64,000 nt of DNA. It comes from Imbroritus primus. Its GTDB lineage: Bacteria; Pseudomonadota; Gammaproteobacteria; Burkholderiales; Burkholderiaceae. The DNA lies in assembly GCA_000272025.2 (NCBI GenBank), contig AKCV02000017.1, positions 148,282 to 212,281 on the forward strand. The letters are read 5' to 3'. Below, in pieces: positions 18,706 to 26,705 of this stretch (the stretch's first letter is position 1; every line of letters starts with the position of its first letter). Position numbers and translations under genes: made by a program. Under the pieces are notes generated by a model. The model worked only from the letters and a program-made list of their open reading frames with translations, did not search any database and was not told the origin of the DNA.

Positions 18706-18984
18706 ATGACAAAAACCGAACTGATCGATGCCATCGCTGGCGGCGTGGACGGTCTGACCAAGGCCAAGGCAGAACAAGCCCTGAACGTGATGATGAGCAC
18801 CATCATGGACGCTGTGGCCAATGGCGATTCCGTCAGCCTGATCGGCTTCGGCACGTTCAGCCAGGGCGAGCGCGGCGAACGCATGGCTCGCAACCCGCGC
18901 ACCGGCGAAGAAATCAAGGTTGCCGCCGCCAAGACCGTCAAGTTCAAGGCTGGTCAGAAGTTCAAGGACGCCGTCAACGGCTGA
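18706..18984 (+). CDS. HU-family DNA-binding protein
   Basis: A histone-like protein of 92 residues, a normal HU/IHF length. It starts MTKTELIDAIAGGVDGLTKA, and the DNA-clasp signature GFGTFSQGERGERMARNPRTG contains the conserved arm tip RNPRTG. It compacts and bends DNA non-specifically. GGAG lies eight bases before the ATG. A lipoprotein gene follows after nine bases, so co-transcription is possible. The SET-domain gene is its divergent neighbour. Confidence 0.95.
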   Translation: MTKTELIDAIAGGVDGLTKAKAEQALNVMMSTIMDAVANGDSVSLIGFGTFSQGERGERMARNPRTGEEIKVAAAKTVKFKAGQKFKDAVNG

Positions 18985-18993
18985 TGCGGCAGG

Positions 18994-19734
18994 ATGGTCT
19001 TCCATCCCCGCATGCAATTCGCCAGCTGCCAGTGCGCGATCCTCGCGATTGCCCTGCTGGCTGGCTGTACCACCGCTCCCGTGACACGGGGCGAAGTCAA
19101 GGGTGCCTCGGTCACGGTCGGTGAAATCGCACAATCCGATTTCAACCGGGTTGCCACCGTGACCATGCGGGCCAATCTCGACAGCCTGGCCGCATTGATG
19201 GACAAGCTGTACAAGCGCAATCCGCGTGAGTGGCGCAAGCACGCCACTTCACAGGCAGCAGCCAGCGAACGTGTATTGGCCGCGCTCAAAAACCGTACCG
19301 CGTGGCCCGACCTCAACGGCAAGCGCGATATCGAGGCCCTGTCGCTGGCTCTCGATCCGAATTTTTCCGGTGACCGCGTTGCGGCCTTTATCTATGCGCT
19401 TGGCGACATGCTCATCATGGCGCACGGCAACCGCATGGAGTTCTATCTGCTGGACGGGCTCGATGCCCAGCATCTCTACAATGCCGCGCGCAACCTCGAG
19501 GTCGCGGCATGGATCCTCGCCTCGCGCCGCGATGCCAGTCAGCGCCCCTTGCTGCTGTCGAATGAAATCAGCGAGACATCCCGTAACGTCACGTTCGAAC
19601 GTGAATTCGGCAAGATGATCGGACGGGTCGATCTGGTGGCCAGCCTGGTCACCGAAAAATATCGCCGTGCCGGTATCGGGTATGTGCAAAGCCTGTTCGG
19701 CGCCCAGTTCCTGCAATTCCTGCCGGTTCGCTAG
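18994..19734 (+). CDS. Lipoprotein of unknown function
   Basis: A 246-residue protein with a lipoprotein signal (AILAIALLAGC, lipobox LAGC with the cysteine about 25 residues in). I do not recognise the mature domain; it is mostly helical and charged (DSLAALMDKLYKRNPREW, DLVASLVTEKYRRAGIGYVQS). An ATG at 19012 (MQFASCQC) would shorten the signal and is equally possible. It is nine bases after the HU gene and eight bases before another lipoprotein gene, so the three may form one transcript. Confidence 0.75.
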   Translation: MVFHPRMQFASCQCAILAIALLAGCTTAPVTRGEVKGASVTVGEIAQSDFNRVATVTMRANLDSLAALMDKLYKRNPREWRKHATSQAAASERVLAALKNRTAWPDLNGKRDIEALSLALDPNFSGDRVAAFIYALGDMLIMAHGNRMEFYLLDGLDAQHLYNAARNLEVAAWILASRRDASQRPLLLSNEISETSRNVTFEREFGKMIGRVDLVASLVTEKYRRAGIGYVQSLFGAQFLQFLPVR

Positions 19735-19742
19735 TGCATGCC

Positions 19743-20729
19743 ATGACGCACGTTCCGTATCGTTCCCGGTTTCCGTTCCAGCACGATGTTCGCCGCGTCG
19801 TCGTGGTATTGCTTGCCCTTGCTGCTCTGGTGGGTCTGGCCGGATGTGCCGGTCCGGCATCGACAGTGCGTCCGCAGGCCACGCCGGTTCTGAATGTGGC
19901 GCACCGTTTGCCGCCGGAGATCGACAAACGTTTGCCCGTGCGCCAGAAAATGGTGGCGATTGCCTTGCAAGAGTGGCAACGCTGGGGAGGTCAGCAGGTC
20001 CGCGTCGGCCGTGACGACAGCTATTGTGTGATCGCGCCGTCTTCGCTTGCGCCGGCACTCCCGATCATACCGTCACCCGTGGGGCCGGCTGATGCAACAT
20101 CGGTTGCGCCCGACAGTGCTGACAACGAAGTGCTCGATGATATCGAGGCCATCGCACAGGCATCAACCAATGGCACGCCTTGCCTGCGTTTTCCCGATGG
20201 CACTGGTGCGGAAGCCTCGGCAATGGGCTGTCAGCTGGCGCAGCGCTACTGGGCCATCGTGGGACGGGTACCGGATTGCATGCAGATCACCACCGGGCGC
20301 TGGGCCTGGTCTGCAACTTTCCTCTCGTGGCTGATGCGCGCGGCGGGTCTCAATGAACGCCAGTTCCTGACGGGTGCCTCGCATGCCATGTATGTCGTGG
20401 ATGCGCGCGATGGCATTCTTCCGGAGCCAGCATTCCGCGTTGCGCCCTTGCCAGCCATGCCGCGTGTCGGCGATATGGTATGCGGGGGCCGGGGCCGCGA
20501 CAAGTACATGAACGATATCGCTGAAATCCGCTTTGGGGCGACACCGATGCATTGCGACCTGGTGGTCGAGGTGGACACGACTGCGCACGTGGTCAAGGCC
20601 ATTGGCGGCAACGTACAGCAGTCTGTGTCCATGAGCCTGATCGAGCTCGGGGATTCGGGGCAGATCGACGGCGTCACCAATTCGACAGTGCCGTGGCTAC
20701 TGGTCATGCGCAATCAGTTGCCGATGTGA
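19743..20729 (+). CDS. DUF2272-domain lipoprotein
   Basis: A 328-residue protein with a lipoprotein signal ending LVGLAGC. The C-terminal half carries the DUF2272 pattern: WSATFLSWLMRAAGL, ASHAMYV, PRVGDMVCGGR, MHCDLVVEV and AIGGNV. The order of Cys/Ser, His and Gly motifs suggests an NlpC/P60-CHAP-like fold, which would imply a cell-wall peptidase or amidase, but the enzymatic role is unproven. The N-terminal third is low complexity. The start is the ATG at 19743, right after the preceding lipoprotein. Confidence 0.75.
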   Translation: MTHVPYRSRFPFQHDVRRVVVVLLALAALVGLAGCAGPASTVRPQATPVLNVAHRLPPEIDKRLPVRQKMVAIALQEWQRWGGQQVRVGRDDSYCVIAPSSLAPALPIIPSPVGPADATSVAPDSADNEVLDDIEAIAQASTNGTPCLRFPDGTGAEASAMGCQLAQRYWAIVGRVPDCMQITTGRWAWSATFLSWLMRAAGLNERQFLTGASHAMYVVDARDGILPEPAFRVAPLPAMPRVGDMVCGGRGRDKYMNDIAEIRFGATPMHCDLVVEVDTTAHVVKAIGGNVQQSVSMSLIELGDSGQIDGVTNSTVPWLLVMRNQLPM

Positions 20730-20829
20730 GAGATCCGCTTGCGCGGGCGGCGGATCGCTGCGTGATCGCCGTAGGTGAAGCGTGTGCCGGTAGTCAGCCC
20801 ATTTTCACGCCACGTCGCGCGACCCGGAT

Positions 20830-21495
20830 TCATGCTCGTCGCGAGGGATCGCAGCCGGAGCACGGTTGCAGATCGTCCCGCCAGCCCTCCAGCAAGCCTT
20901 CCTCCGCCAACGCAGCCATCACGCTGGGCCGCTGGCGTATCCGCCCGGCATAGGCCGCCAGCGCAGGCCATGTGGCGGTATCGAGGCCCGCCAGGGGATT
21001 CCAGGTCAACAGTGTGAAGGCATAAGCGTCCGGCAAGGTGAAAGCCTCGCCCAGCAGGAATGACTGGCGTGCGAGCATTGCATCGAGTTGCGCATAGGCA
21101 CGCTGCAATGCTTCGTGGGCGGCGGACCGCGCAGGAGCCAAGGTATCGAGCCGCAGTAGCGGAGAAAAGTGGACATGCACGTCATGCGCCAGAAATTTCA
21201 GGCACATGCGGATCTGCTGGAAGGCCGGCATGTCGGGTAACGGCGCGGTGACCGGATGCGGCGACATGCGGGCCAGCAGTGCCAACGCCATGTCGGTTTC
21301 GGTGTCGAGCAGTGTCTCGTCATCGAACCACAGCGCAGGCAGCCTGCAGTCCGGATAGGTTGCGCGGAAATCCTGGCCATCCTCATCGAGCCCGGAATTC
21401 AGGCGCACGCGTACGGGCCGCACCGGAAGCCCCGATTCGGCAACAAGAATGCGGGCCGCCAGGGCCGAGATCGCGGGCGTATGGAACAGTTTCAT
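20830..21495 (-). CDS. Glutathione S-transferase family protein
   Basis: A 221-residue GST-like protein. The N-terminal thioredoxin-like domain is MKLFHTPAISALAARILVAESGLP, with YPDCRLPALWFDDETLLDTETDMAL giving the cis-Pro and the ETDMAL version of the glutathione-binding E-S motif. The C-terminal helical domain has FLLGEAFTLPDAYAFTLLTWN. Substrates of such GSTs are unpredictable. It lies 75 bases after the acyl-CoA dehydrogenase gene on the same strand and may be co-transcribed. Confidence 0.85.
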   Translation of the reverse strand: MKLFHTPAISALAARILVAESGLPVRPVRVRLNSGLDEDGQDFRATYPDCRLPALWFDDETLLDTETDMALALLARMSPHPVTAPLPDMPAFQQIRMCLKFLAHDVHVHFSPLLRLDTLAPARSAAHEALQRAYAQLDAMLARQSFLLGEAFTLPDAYAFTLLTWNPLAGLDTATWPALAAYAGRIRQRPSVMAALAEEGLLEGWRDDLQPCSGCDPSRRA

Positions 21496-21570
21496 GCCGG
21501 GAAGACCTGCACAGAAAATCTGCACTGAAACGACGTTGTTTCAGCTTAGCCGCTTCTCGAGCTGCCCGGC

Positions 21571-22725
21571 TCAGCGCAGCATGTTCTTTGCAATAATTAA
21601 CTGTTGAATCTGCGTGGTGCCTTCGTACAGGCGCAACAGACGCACATCGCGATAGAAGCGTTCGGCCTTGTACTCAGCGATGTAGCCGGAGCCGCCGTGG
21701 ATCTGCACGGCTCGGTCGGCCACGCGCCCCACCATCTCGGTGCAGAACATCTTGGTACACGAGGCCAGCATGCTGACTTCCGGGTCGGCCTGCCCGGCCG
21801 GCTTGGCGTCGTAGCGCCGTGCGCAGTCGCGCATCATGCTCAGCCCGGCATACAGTTCGGCCTGGCTGTCGGCCAGCATGGCCTGTACCAGCTGGAAGTC
21901 GGCAATGCGCTGGCCGAACTGCTTGCGTTCCTTGGCATATTCCACGGCATCGCGGATCAGGCGCTCGGCCATCCCGCAGGCCAGCGCGGAGACATGCAGG
22001 CGGCCGCGGTCGAGCACTTTCATGGCGGTCTTGAAGCCCCGCCCCGCTACACCGCCGATGATATTGGCTGCCGGCACGCGCACGCCGTCGAGCACCACGT
22101 CGCAGGTCTTGGTGCCGCGCTGGCCCATCTTGCGGTCTGGCTTACCCAGCGTGATGCCGGGCAGGTCCGCCGGGACGATGAAGGCCGAGATGCCCGAGGC
22201 ACCCGGGCCATCAGTGCGGGCCATCAGCGTGAAGGCGCCGGCGCGTGGCGCGTTGGTGATGAAGCGCTTGGTGCCGGTGATCACGTAATGGTCGCCATCC
22301 CGTTCGGCGCGCGTCTGCAGCGCAGCCGCATCCGAGCCGGCATTCGGTTCGGTGAGCGCAAAGGAAATGATCAGCTCGCCGCTGGCGATGCGCGGCAGGT
22401 AGTCGGCTTTTTGCGCATCGGTGCCATCCATCAGGATGCCTTGCGAACCGATGCCGACGTTCGTACCGAACACCGAGCGGAAGGCCAGCGCGGTGTGGCC
22501 GAGATCGAATGCCACCTCGCACTCCTGGGCCATCGACAGGCCGATGCCGTCATACTGCTCGGGAATGGACAGGCCGAACAGGCCCATTTCCTTCATGTCG
22601 TCGACAATCTCCTGCGGCACATCGTCTTCTTCCTCGATGCGGTTTTCGGCCGGCACCAGACGGGTGTCAATGAAACGCCGCACGCTGTCGCGCAGCAGGG
22701 AAAACGATTCGGTGTCGATCGCCAT
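21571..22725 (-). CDS. Acyl-CoA dehydrogenase
   Basis: A 384-residue flavoprotein that introduces a 2,3-double bond into an acyl-CoA. Signature 1 is FALTEPNAGSDAAAL. Signature 2 (QIHGGSGYIAEYKAERFYRD) is near the C-terminus, and the catalytic Glu368 lies in RLYEGTTQIQQ. It is the length of short- or branched-chain acyl-CoA dehydrogenases. The start at MAIDTES follows AAGGA at good distance; an ATG three codons earlier is too close to it. It is divergent from a LysR-type gene, its likely regulator. Confidence 0.93.
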   Translation of the reverse strand: MAIDTESFSLLRDSVRRFIDTRLVPAENRIEEEDDVPQEIVDDMKEMGLFGLSIPEQYDGIGLSMAQECEVAFDLGHTALAFRSVFGTNVGIGSQGILMDGTDAQKADYLPRIASGELIISFALTEPNAGSDAAALQTRAERDGDHYVITGTKRFITNAPRAGAFTLMARTDGPGASGISAFIVPADLPGITLGKPDRKMGQRGTKTCDVVLDGVRVPAANIIGGVAGRGFKTAMKVLDRGRLHVSALACGMAERLIRDAVEYAKERKQFGQRIADFQLVQAMLADSQAELYAGLSMMRDCARRYDAKPAGQADPEVSMLASCTKMFCTEMVGRVADRAVQIHGGSGYIAEYKAERFYRDVRLLRLYEGTTQIQQLIIAKNMLR

Positions 22726-22859
22726 GGGGTCCATCCTTTCGAAAACAATGCCAGCCGGCATGGGCCGGCGAGCATCCAGTCTGATTTGATGCGGCCGTTT
22801 TGACAATATCCACAGCGGCGAACAGAATGTCGCAATCTTTTCAACAAAATCGGATCGTC

Positions 22860-23768
22860 ATGCAGGGAAGCGACCTCACATTGCTGGTCGATATCGTCGA
22901 TGCTGGCAATCTCAGCGCGGCCGCGCGCCGGCTCAAGCTCTCGCGCTCCAGTCTCAGTTACCGTCTGAAGGCATTGGAGCGGGCCGTCGGCGCGCAGCTG
23001 TTCAAGCGCACCACGCGCTCGCTAGAGCTGACCGAAGTCGGGCGCGCGCTGCATGCCCATGGCCAGATCGTGGCGCGCGAGCTTGCGGCCGCGCATGCGA
23101 CCGTCTCGTCACTGGGCAAGTCGCTGCATGGCAAGGTGAGCGTGAGCGTGCCGACGGGTTTTGGCCAGGTGTGGCTCAATCCCCTGCTGATCGACTTCAA
23201 GCGCCGTCATCCGGGCGTCACGCTGAATGTGGTGTTCGACAACCAGATCACCGACCTGGTCTCGGAAGATATCGACATTGCCATCCGCGTGCTGTCGCGT
23301 CCGCCGGAATCGCTGGTTGCCACGGACCTCGGCAAGGTCGACTGGGTGTTGTGCGCCACGCCGGCCTATCTGGCGGCCAATCCGCCGGGGGACGACATCC
23401 GCCAGTTGCAGCACGCGCGCATCATCTGCGCGGCGGCGGTTGGCCAGCCGTTCAAGCTGATCGCGCGCAGCCATTTGGGTAACGACCCGGCACGGCTGGA
23501 GATCCGTCTGGTGCCCGAGGTGCAGTCGGAGAATTTCGCGTTCCTGCGCGACGCCACGCTGGCCAGCCTGGGCCTTGGCATTCTGCCGCGCTATGTCGTC
23601 GCTGAACAGCTGCGCAACGGAACCCTGTTGCGGCTATTCGGCGATCACGAACTGACGGTATTCGGCTCGCACGTCTTTATGCTGACCCTGCCGAGCCGCT
23701 ACCGTACGCAGGCGACACGCCAGCTGATGACATGGTTGCGCGAGCGCATCAAGCTCGATGATCTGTAG
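22860..23768 (+). CDS. LysR-family transcriptional regulator
   Basis: A 302-residue LTTR. The winged helix-turn-helix at residues 1-60 reads LLVDIVDAGNLSAAARRLKLSRSSLSYRLKALE, followed by the co-inducer-binding domain (KVSVSVPTGFGQVWLNPLLIDF). Upstream in-frame starts (for example the ATG at 22827) cannot be excluded, as no Shine-Dalgarno is clear. It is divergent from the acyl-CoA dehydrogenase gene with a 134-base gap, the classical LysR-target arrangement. Confidence 0.9.
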   Translation: MQGSDLTLLVDIVDAGNLSAAARRLKLSRSSLSYRLKALERAVGAQLFKRTTRSLELTEVGRALHAHGQIVARELAAAHATVSSLGKSLHGKVSVSVPTGFGQVWLNPLLIDFKRRHPGVTLNVVFDNQITDLVSEDIDIAIRVLSRPPESLVATDLGKVDWVLCATPAYLAANPPGDDIRQLQHARIICAAAVGQPFKLIARSHLGNDPARLEIRLVPEVQSENFAFLRDATLASLGLGILPRYVVAEQLRNGTLLRLFGDHELTVFGSHVFMLTLPSRYRTQATRQLMTWLRERIKLDDL

Positions 23769-23821
23769 CGGTGGTTGCAGCGTTGCTTCATTCCGCGCCG
23801 CCGCTTGGCCAGCTGGCGGTA

Positions 23822-24421
23822 TCAGGCGCTGTGGCGGTATACCCAGACCTTGCGGACATAGAGCACCACGACGATGATGGCCACCACGGTCGACACCGGA
23901 TCGAGGTAATGCGATACCGCTTCGAACTGGCTGCCAAGCATGTAGCCTGCGCTGGCGAGGATCAAGGTCCAGGTGAAGGAGCCGATGGCGCTGTAGAACA
24001 GGAATGGCAGGAAAGGCATGCCCATCAGCCCTGCCGGCAGCGAAATGACCGATCGTACCGCCGGGATCAGGCGCCCGAAACACACCGTGGCGCCGCCATG
24101 GCGGTCAAACCAGCGCGCGGCCATGTCGATATCGTCTTCGGTGATTGCCAGCCAGCGGCCATAGCGGCGCACCAGCTTGCGCACACGCGCTTCACCGAGC
24201 GCCCGCCCCGCCCAGTAGAACGGCATCGTGCCGATCAGTGCGCCGGCCGTGCCGGCCAGCACCACGCCGGCAAAAGTCAGGCTGCCGTCTGCGGCGAGGT
24301 AGCCCGCCAGCGGCACGATCAGCTCGGACGGAATCGGCGGAAAAACGTTTTCGACGAACATCAGCCACATGAGGCCGAGATAGCCCATGCTTTGAATGGT
24401 GTCGAGAATCCATGAACCCAT
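23822..24421 (-). CDS. DedA-family membrane protein
   Basis: A 199-residue DedA/SNARE-associated family protein. The re-entrant motif region is FVENVFPPIPSELIVPLAGYLA, and the second signature FGRLIPAVRSVISLPAGLMGM contains the conserved G-R-x-x-P-x-x-R. Four or more hydrophobic segments are visible. DedA proteins are linked to undecaprenyl-phosphate or phospholipid translocation and membrane homeostasis. GGAG precedes the ATG. It is divergent from the AI-2E-type permease across a 115-base region with GCGACAT repeats. Confidence 0.92.
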   Translation of the reverse strand: MGSWILDTIQSMGYLGLMWLMFVENVFPPIPSELIVPLAGYLAADGSLTFAGVVLAGTAGALIGTMPFYWAGRALGEARVRKLVRRYGRWLAITEDDIDMAARWFDRHGGATVCFGRLIPAVRSVISLPAGLMGMPFLPFLFYSAIGSFTWTLILASAGYMLGSQFEAVSHYLDPVSTVVAIIVVVLYVRKVWVYRHSA

Positions 24422-24476
24422 CGGTACTCCAGAGAAGTTGAAAGAAGCAATGCACAGTCCGCGCGGCGATGCGCCG

Positions 24477-24509
24477 GCGCGACATCCGGAAATGTCGCCA
24501 GCGCGACAT
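24477..24509. repeat. GCGACAT repeat cluster between dedA and the AI-2E-type permease
   Basis: GCGCGACAT occurs at 24477-24485 and again at 24501-24509 (24 bases apart), with the inverted copy ATGTCGC at 24492-24498. The first pair forms an inverted repeat around TCCGGA-type spacing. It lies in the divergent promoter region, so it could be an operator for both genes. No regulator is obvious. Confidence 0.5.
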
Positions 24510-24536
24510 GCCGCGAGTCACGGATACAATGCGGGG

Positions 24537-25568
24537 ATGGAGTCGAACGCATGTGCCCCCGCCGAACAGGCCCGATGCTGGAATCTGGCCGCTGCCGCGA
24601 TCATCGCGGTGACCATTATCGCAGTCCTCAAGCTCCATATCGCGCCCGCGCTGATCGTGGGGCTCGGTATTTTTCTCTGGGCGAGATGGATGCTGCGCCT
24701 CCTCGACCGTGGCAAGGGCCGCTGGGTGGCCCGTCCGCTCGTCATGATGATGACGGTGCTGATCGTCATTGCGCTCGGTTTTCTCGCGCAGTTCGGCATC
24801 CAGCGCGGACTTGACTACCTGATCCACCAGGGGCCAGGCTTTCTCACGCAGGTACAGGCGTTGGTCGACCAGTTGCGCGGCCAACTGCCGGCGGCCATCG
24901 GCAATGCCCTGCCGACCGATATAGAAAAGCTCAAGGCCATCGGCCTGACCACGCTGCGTGACCATGCCGGTTCGCTGGCATCGCTCGGCCGGGAAGGTGT
25001 GCATGCCGCCTTCCAGCTCATGCTGGCGACCATCATCGCGCTGGCCGCGGCACTGGCCACACGTGTCGCCTCGCATGAGCAGGCGGGTCCGCTGACGCGT
25101 GCGCTGGCCGGGCGTGGCGAAGATTTCCTGACCTGTTTCAAGGCGCTGCTCGGTGCCCAGGTGTATATCGCCTGCGCCAACACCACTTTCACCATCATCT
25201 ACCTGTACGGCATCCTGCCGCGCTTCGATGTCGTGCTGCCGTACCGCGAACTCGTCTGCCTGCTGACTTTTGGGCTCGGCCTGCTGCCGGTGGTCGGCAA
25301 CCTCATCGCCAACACGCTGCTGACCGTCATCGCCCTCACGCATTCCGTGCTGGTGGCGATCGTGTCGCTGACCTACCTGGTCATCATCCACAAGCTCGAG
25401 TACTTCATCAACGCGCGCATCGTCGGTCAGAAGATCCACGCCTCGGTGTGGGAGCTGGTATGCGCCATGCTACTGATGGAAGCGATCTTCGGCATCGCCG
25501 GGCTGGTGCTGGCTCCGGTGTTCTACGCCTTCATCAAGATGCAGCTCAAGCTGGTGCGCTGGCTCTGA
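24537..25568 (+). CDS. AI-2E family (TqsA/PerM-like) membrane permease
   Basis: A 343-residue membrane protein of the AI-2E transporter superfamily (UPF0118). Hydrophobic helices are near the N-terminus (AAAAIIAVTIIAVLKLH, ALIVGLGIFLWARW). A hydrophilic region of about 100 residues follows (DYLIHQGPGFLTQVQALVDQL), and then the family's C-terminal block: LLPVVGNLIANTLLTVIAL, HKLEYFINARIVGQ and GLVLAPVFYAFI. Members move autoinducer-2, Na+ or other small molecules, so the substrate is open. Confidence 0.85.
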   Translation: MESNACAPAEQARCWNLAAAAIIAVTIIAVLKLHIAPALIVGLGIFLWARWMLRLLDRGKGRWVARPLVMMMTVLIVIALGFLAQFGIQRGLDYLIHQGPGFLTQVQALVDQLRGQLPAAIGNALPTDIEKLKAIGLTTLRDHAGSLASLGREGVHAAFQLMLATIIALAAALATRVASHEQAGPLTRALAGRGEDFLTCFKALLGAQVYIACANTTFTIIYLYGILPRFDVVLPYRELVCLLTFGLGLLPVVGNLIANTLLTVIALTHSVLVAIVSLTYLVIIHKLEYFINARIVGQKIHASVWELVCAMLLMEAIFGIAGLVLAPVFYAFIKMQLKLVRWL

Positions 25569-25679
25569 GCTCCCAGCAGCTGGGACAGCGAACCTAGGGT
25601 ATACCTGTATAACCAACAAATCGTTCCCTCGGGGAAGGCATTTGGCTATGGTGTAGCTTTAGTAATAAAAGCTATCAAT
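25569..25679 (+). promoter_or_regulatory. Leader of the orphan substrate-binding protein
   Basis: A 111-base gap. It holds a TCCCAGC-A-GCTGGGA palindrome (25571-25585), a GGTATACC palindrome near 25600, and an AT-rich stem-loop TAGCTTT-AGTAATA-AAAGCTA (25654-25674) directly in front of the start codon. No consensus promoter or ribosome-binding site is evident. Confidence 0.35.
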
Positions 25680-26609
25680 ATGTCTGCCCCTCACCTCTTC
25701 TCCGCCGCGGTTTTCCTGGCCGCGGCCCTGCCTGCCCTGGCCCAGCCCCAAGCATCGACGCAAGCCTCCGCACAAGTGCCGACGCAGAGCGAAAGCCGCA
25801 CCCTGAAACGCATCCACGATAGCGGCATGATCAAGCTCGGGTATCGCGAGTCGGCCCTGCCGTTTTCCTTTGCCGATGCCCGCGACCAGCCGGCTGGCTA
25901 TGCCGTCGACCTGTGCCTGCGTGTGGCGGAGGCGGTGCGCAAGCAGGAAAACCTGCCGAACCTGAAAGTGCGCTGGATTCCGCTCACGCCACAGAACCGT
26001 ATTCCTGCGGTCAGCAATGGCCTGGTGGACCTCGATTGCGCGCCGAACACCAACACCCTCGAGCGCCAGAAGCAGGTAGCGTTCAGCGTGTCCCACTACG
26101 TGTCGACGGTGCGTATGCTCGTGCCGCGCGCGGACCACATCAAGGGATTCGAAGACCTGCGTGGCAAATCCGTGGTGACCAGCGCCGGCTCCACTGGCGA
26201 TCGCCATGTGCGCCGCCTGAAGGACGAGTATGGCTATCGTGACATCTATGCCAAGGACCACGGCGAGTCGTTCCTGCTGCTGGAAACCGGCCGCGCCAAG
26301 GCCTTCGTGATGGACGACGTGTTGCTGGCCGGACTCCGTGCCCGTGCGAAGGAACCGTCAAAGTATGAAATCACCGGCCCGGTGCTGTCGGTCGAGCAGA
26401 ATGCCCTGATGCTCCAGCGTGACGATCCGCAGTGGAAAGCGTTTGTCGACAACACACTGACCGATATCTTCCACAGTCCGCAGATCCGCACGCTGCATGC
26501 GCGCTGGTTCGAAAAGCCGATCGGTCCGCGTGGCATCAACCTGCAACTGAAGCCGAGCAAGGAAGTACTGCAGGCGTGGAAGAAGCCTTCGGACAAGGCC
26601 GAGGAGTGA
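25680..26609 (+). CDS. Periplasmic amino-acid ABC transporter substrate-binding protein (family 3)
   Basis: A 309-residue family 3 solute-binding protein. The signal peptide ends ALPALAQ, followed by a low-complexity Gln/Ala/Ser linker. The ligand domain starts RIHDSGMIKLGYRESALPFSF and includes GYAVDLCLRV and VDLDCAPNTNT. It is closest in pattern to GltI-type glutamate/aspartate binding proteins. No permease or ATPase gene is adjacent, so it is an orphan here. No Shine-Dalgarno is visible; a TAGCTTT/AAAGCTA stem (25654-25674) ends six bases before the ATG. Confidence 0.88.
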   Translation: MSAPHLFSAAVFLAAALPALAQPQASTQASAQVPTQSESRTLKRIHDSGMIKLGYRESALPFSFADARDQPAGYAVDLCLRVAEAVRKQENLPNLKVRWIPLTPQNRIPAVSNGLVDLDCAPNTNTLERQKQVAFSVSHYVSTVRMLVPRADHIKGFEDLRGKSVVTSAGSTGDRHVRRLKDEYGYRDIYAKDHGESFLLLETGRAKAFVMDDVLLAGLRARAKEPSKYEITGPVLSVEQNALMLQRDDPQWKAFVDNTLTDIFHSPQIRTLHARWFEKPIGPRGINLQLKPSKEVLQAWKKPSDKAEE

Positions 26610-26617
26610 AGCAGAGT

Positions 26618-26639
26618 GGCCGGCATGTAGGTGCCGGCC
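26618..26639. terminator. Hairpin between convergent binding-protein and selD genes
   Basis: A perfect 8-bp stem, GGCCGGCA-TGTAGG-TGCCGGCC, nine bases after the stop of the binding-protein gene. There is no T-run on either strand, so it may act only as an RNA 3'-end stabiliser or with Rho. Confidence 0.35.
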
Positions 26640-26705
26640 GTCGCGTCTGCAGAGCGATTCCCCCGAGACTGGTGATGCTGGTCCGGGGTGATCTCAACGA
26701 CGGGC

